Assembly: GCA_002793745.1 (NCBI GenBank)
Contig: PFEE01000063.1
Span: 7,711 to 12,736, forward strand
Direction: 5' to 3'
DNA length: 5,026 nucleotides
Source: Candidatus Roizmanbacteria bacterium CG10_big_fil_rev_8_21_14_0_10_45_7
Lineage (GTDB): Bacteria > Patescibacteriota > Microgenomatia > UBA1406
Below the pieces are notes generated by a model. The model saw nothing but the letters and a program-made list of their open reading frames with translations, had not been told where the DNA came from and made no database searches. Shown piece by piece: positions 4,387-5,026 of the stretch (positions within the stretch are counted from its first letter, which is position 1; each line of letters begins with the position of its first letter). The position numbers and the translations under genes are program-made.

Positions 4387-5026
4387 ATGCTTATGCCTCA
4401 ATTTAGCCTGACGGTTCAAGAAGAAACCCCGCTCAGCGGGGTGTATGTTATTTCACCGCTTCCTCGCGGATTCGGCCACACCGTGGGAAATATGTTGCGC
4501 CGCGTATTGCTCTCTTCTCTTGAGGGCGCCGCTATTACACACGTAAAAATCAAGGGCGTCAATCATCCTTTTGACAGCATGAGTGGCGTAAAAGAAGATG
4601 TTATTGCCCTTCTGATGCAGCTTAAACAAATTCGCTTTGCCTATGAGGGTGAAGGAGAGCAAAAGCTTACCTTAAAGAAAAAAGGTGGCGCAAAAGTCAC
4701 TGCTGCTGATATTGAAGATAGCGCACTGTGCACTGTGCTCAACAAAGATTTGTATTTATGTGAGTTGGCTGATAAGGGTGCGCTTGATATTGAACTGTAC
4801 GTGAATCGAAACGTTGGCTATATCGAAGCAGAACAACAGGAAGACAAAGGTTTTGACGTAATCAAAATGGATGCTGTTTTTTCTCCGGTAATAGCGGTAA
4901 CGGTTGCGGTTGAAAGCACCCGCGTGCGCCGACTTACCAACAATGATAAGTTAACCATTTCAATCACAACCGACGGAAGCGTATTGGGCAGTGTAGCACT
5001 TAAAAAAGCCTCAGAGCTATTGGCTT
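4387..5026 (+). CDS. rpoA: RNA polymerase alpha subunit, N-terminal domain (cut by window end)
   Basis: The alpha subunit dimerises to start RNA polymerase assembly. The frame is open to the window end and 213 residues are visible. They cover most of the N-terminal domain: SPLPRGFGHTVGNMLRRVLLSS (23-44, with Arg38 and Arg39 matching E. coli R44 and R45, important for assembly), the insertion domain with GVKEDVIALL (67-76) and VTAADI (104-109), RNVGYIEAE (141-149), MDAVFSPV (161-168), and VESTRVRRLTNNDKL (175-189). The end of the N-terminal domain, the linker and the C-terminal DNA-binding domain are beyond the window. Two in-frame ATGs, 4387 and 4393, could start the protein; neither has a Shine-Dalgarno. 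rplQ usually follows this gene in the same operon, but it is not visible here. Confidence 0.97.
   Translation, partial: MLMPQFSLTVQEETPLSGVYVISPLPRGFGHTVGNMLRRVLLSSLEGAAITHVKIKGVNHPFDSMSGVKEDVIALLMQLKQIRFAYEGEGEQKLTLKKKGGAKVTAADIEDSALCTVLNKDLYLCELADKGALDIELYVNRNVGYIEAEQQEDKGFDVIKMDAVFSPVIAVTVAVESTRVRRLTNNDKLTISITTDGSVLGSVALKKASELLA
4426..4442 (+). other. Perfect GC-rich hairpin near the 5' end of rpoA
   Basis: ACCCCGC (4426-4432) and GCGGGGT (4436-4442) form a perfect 7-bp inverted repeat around a 3-nt loop TCA, starting about 40 nt after the first rpoA start codon and spanning codons 14-19. No T-run follows, so it is not an intrinsic terminator. It may be coincidental to the codons for TPLSGV, or it may affect ribosome progress or mRNA stability at the start of rpoA. 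The structure is seen; any role is inferred. Confidence 0.5.

Overview
This window is a stretch of a bacterial spc/alpha ribosomal-protein region, read entirely on the + strand. The order is secY (3' part), adk, map, infA, rpmJ, rpsM, rpsK, rpsD, rpoA (5' part). This is the classical bacterial gene order. Nearly every base is coding: secY/adk overlap by 1 nt and adk/map by 4 nt, and the other gaps are 1 to 18 nt, except for 45 nt between map and infA.

The organism is bacterial (RpoA, IF-1, L36 and type I-like MetAP in the alpha-operon layout). Several traits suggest a reduced, divergent lineage such as the Candidate Phyla Radiation (Patescibacteria). These are an adenylate kinase with almost no LID domain fused to a second P-loop kinase, a divergent IF-1 with a loop insertion, near absence of Shine-Dalgarno sequences, and extreme packing. 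That placement is an inference from trait combination, not from a tree. The standard genetic code fits: adk ends at TGA and no gene needs TGA as a sense codon.

Region 1 (1-2478) holds the export and protein-maturation genes. SecY is the translocon channel, Adk supplies ADP from AMP, and MetAP removes the initiator methionine. Region 2 (2479-2523) is the only real intergenic space and contains a perfect extended -10 promoter (TGTTATAAT) only 11 nt before the infA start codon. Transcripts starting there would be almost leaderless. Region 3 (2524-5026) encodes IF-1, L36, S13, S11, S4 and the RNA polymerase alpha subunit, so translation initiation, 30S assembly and transcription are expressed together.

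I see no mobile element, CRISPR array, tRNA, rRNA or riboswitch. No undescribed multi-gene system is evident. The most noteworthy item is the two-kinase fusion protein at 587-1717, whose second half resembles the archaeal UPF0200 (dephospho-CoA-kinase-like) family. Smaller points of interest are the encoded Asp-Gly in S11, the IF-1 insertion, the near-leaderless infA promoter and a strong GC hairpin just inside rpoA.
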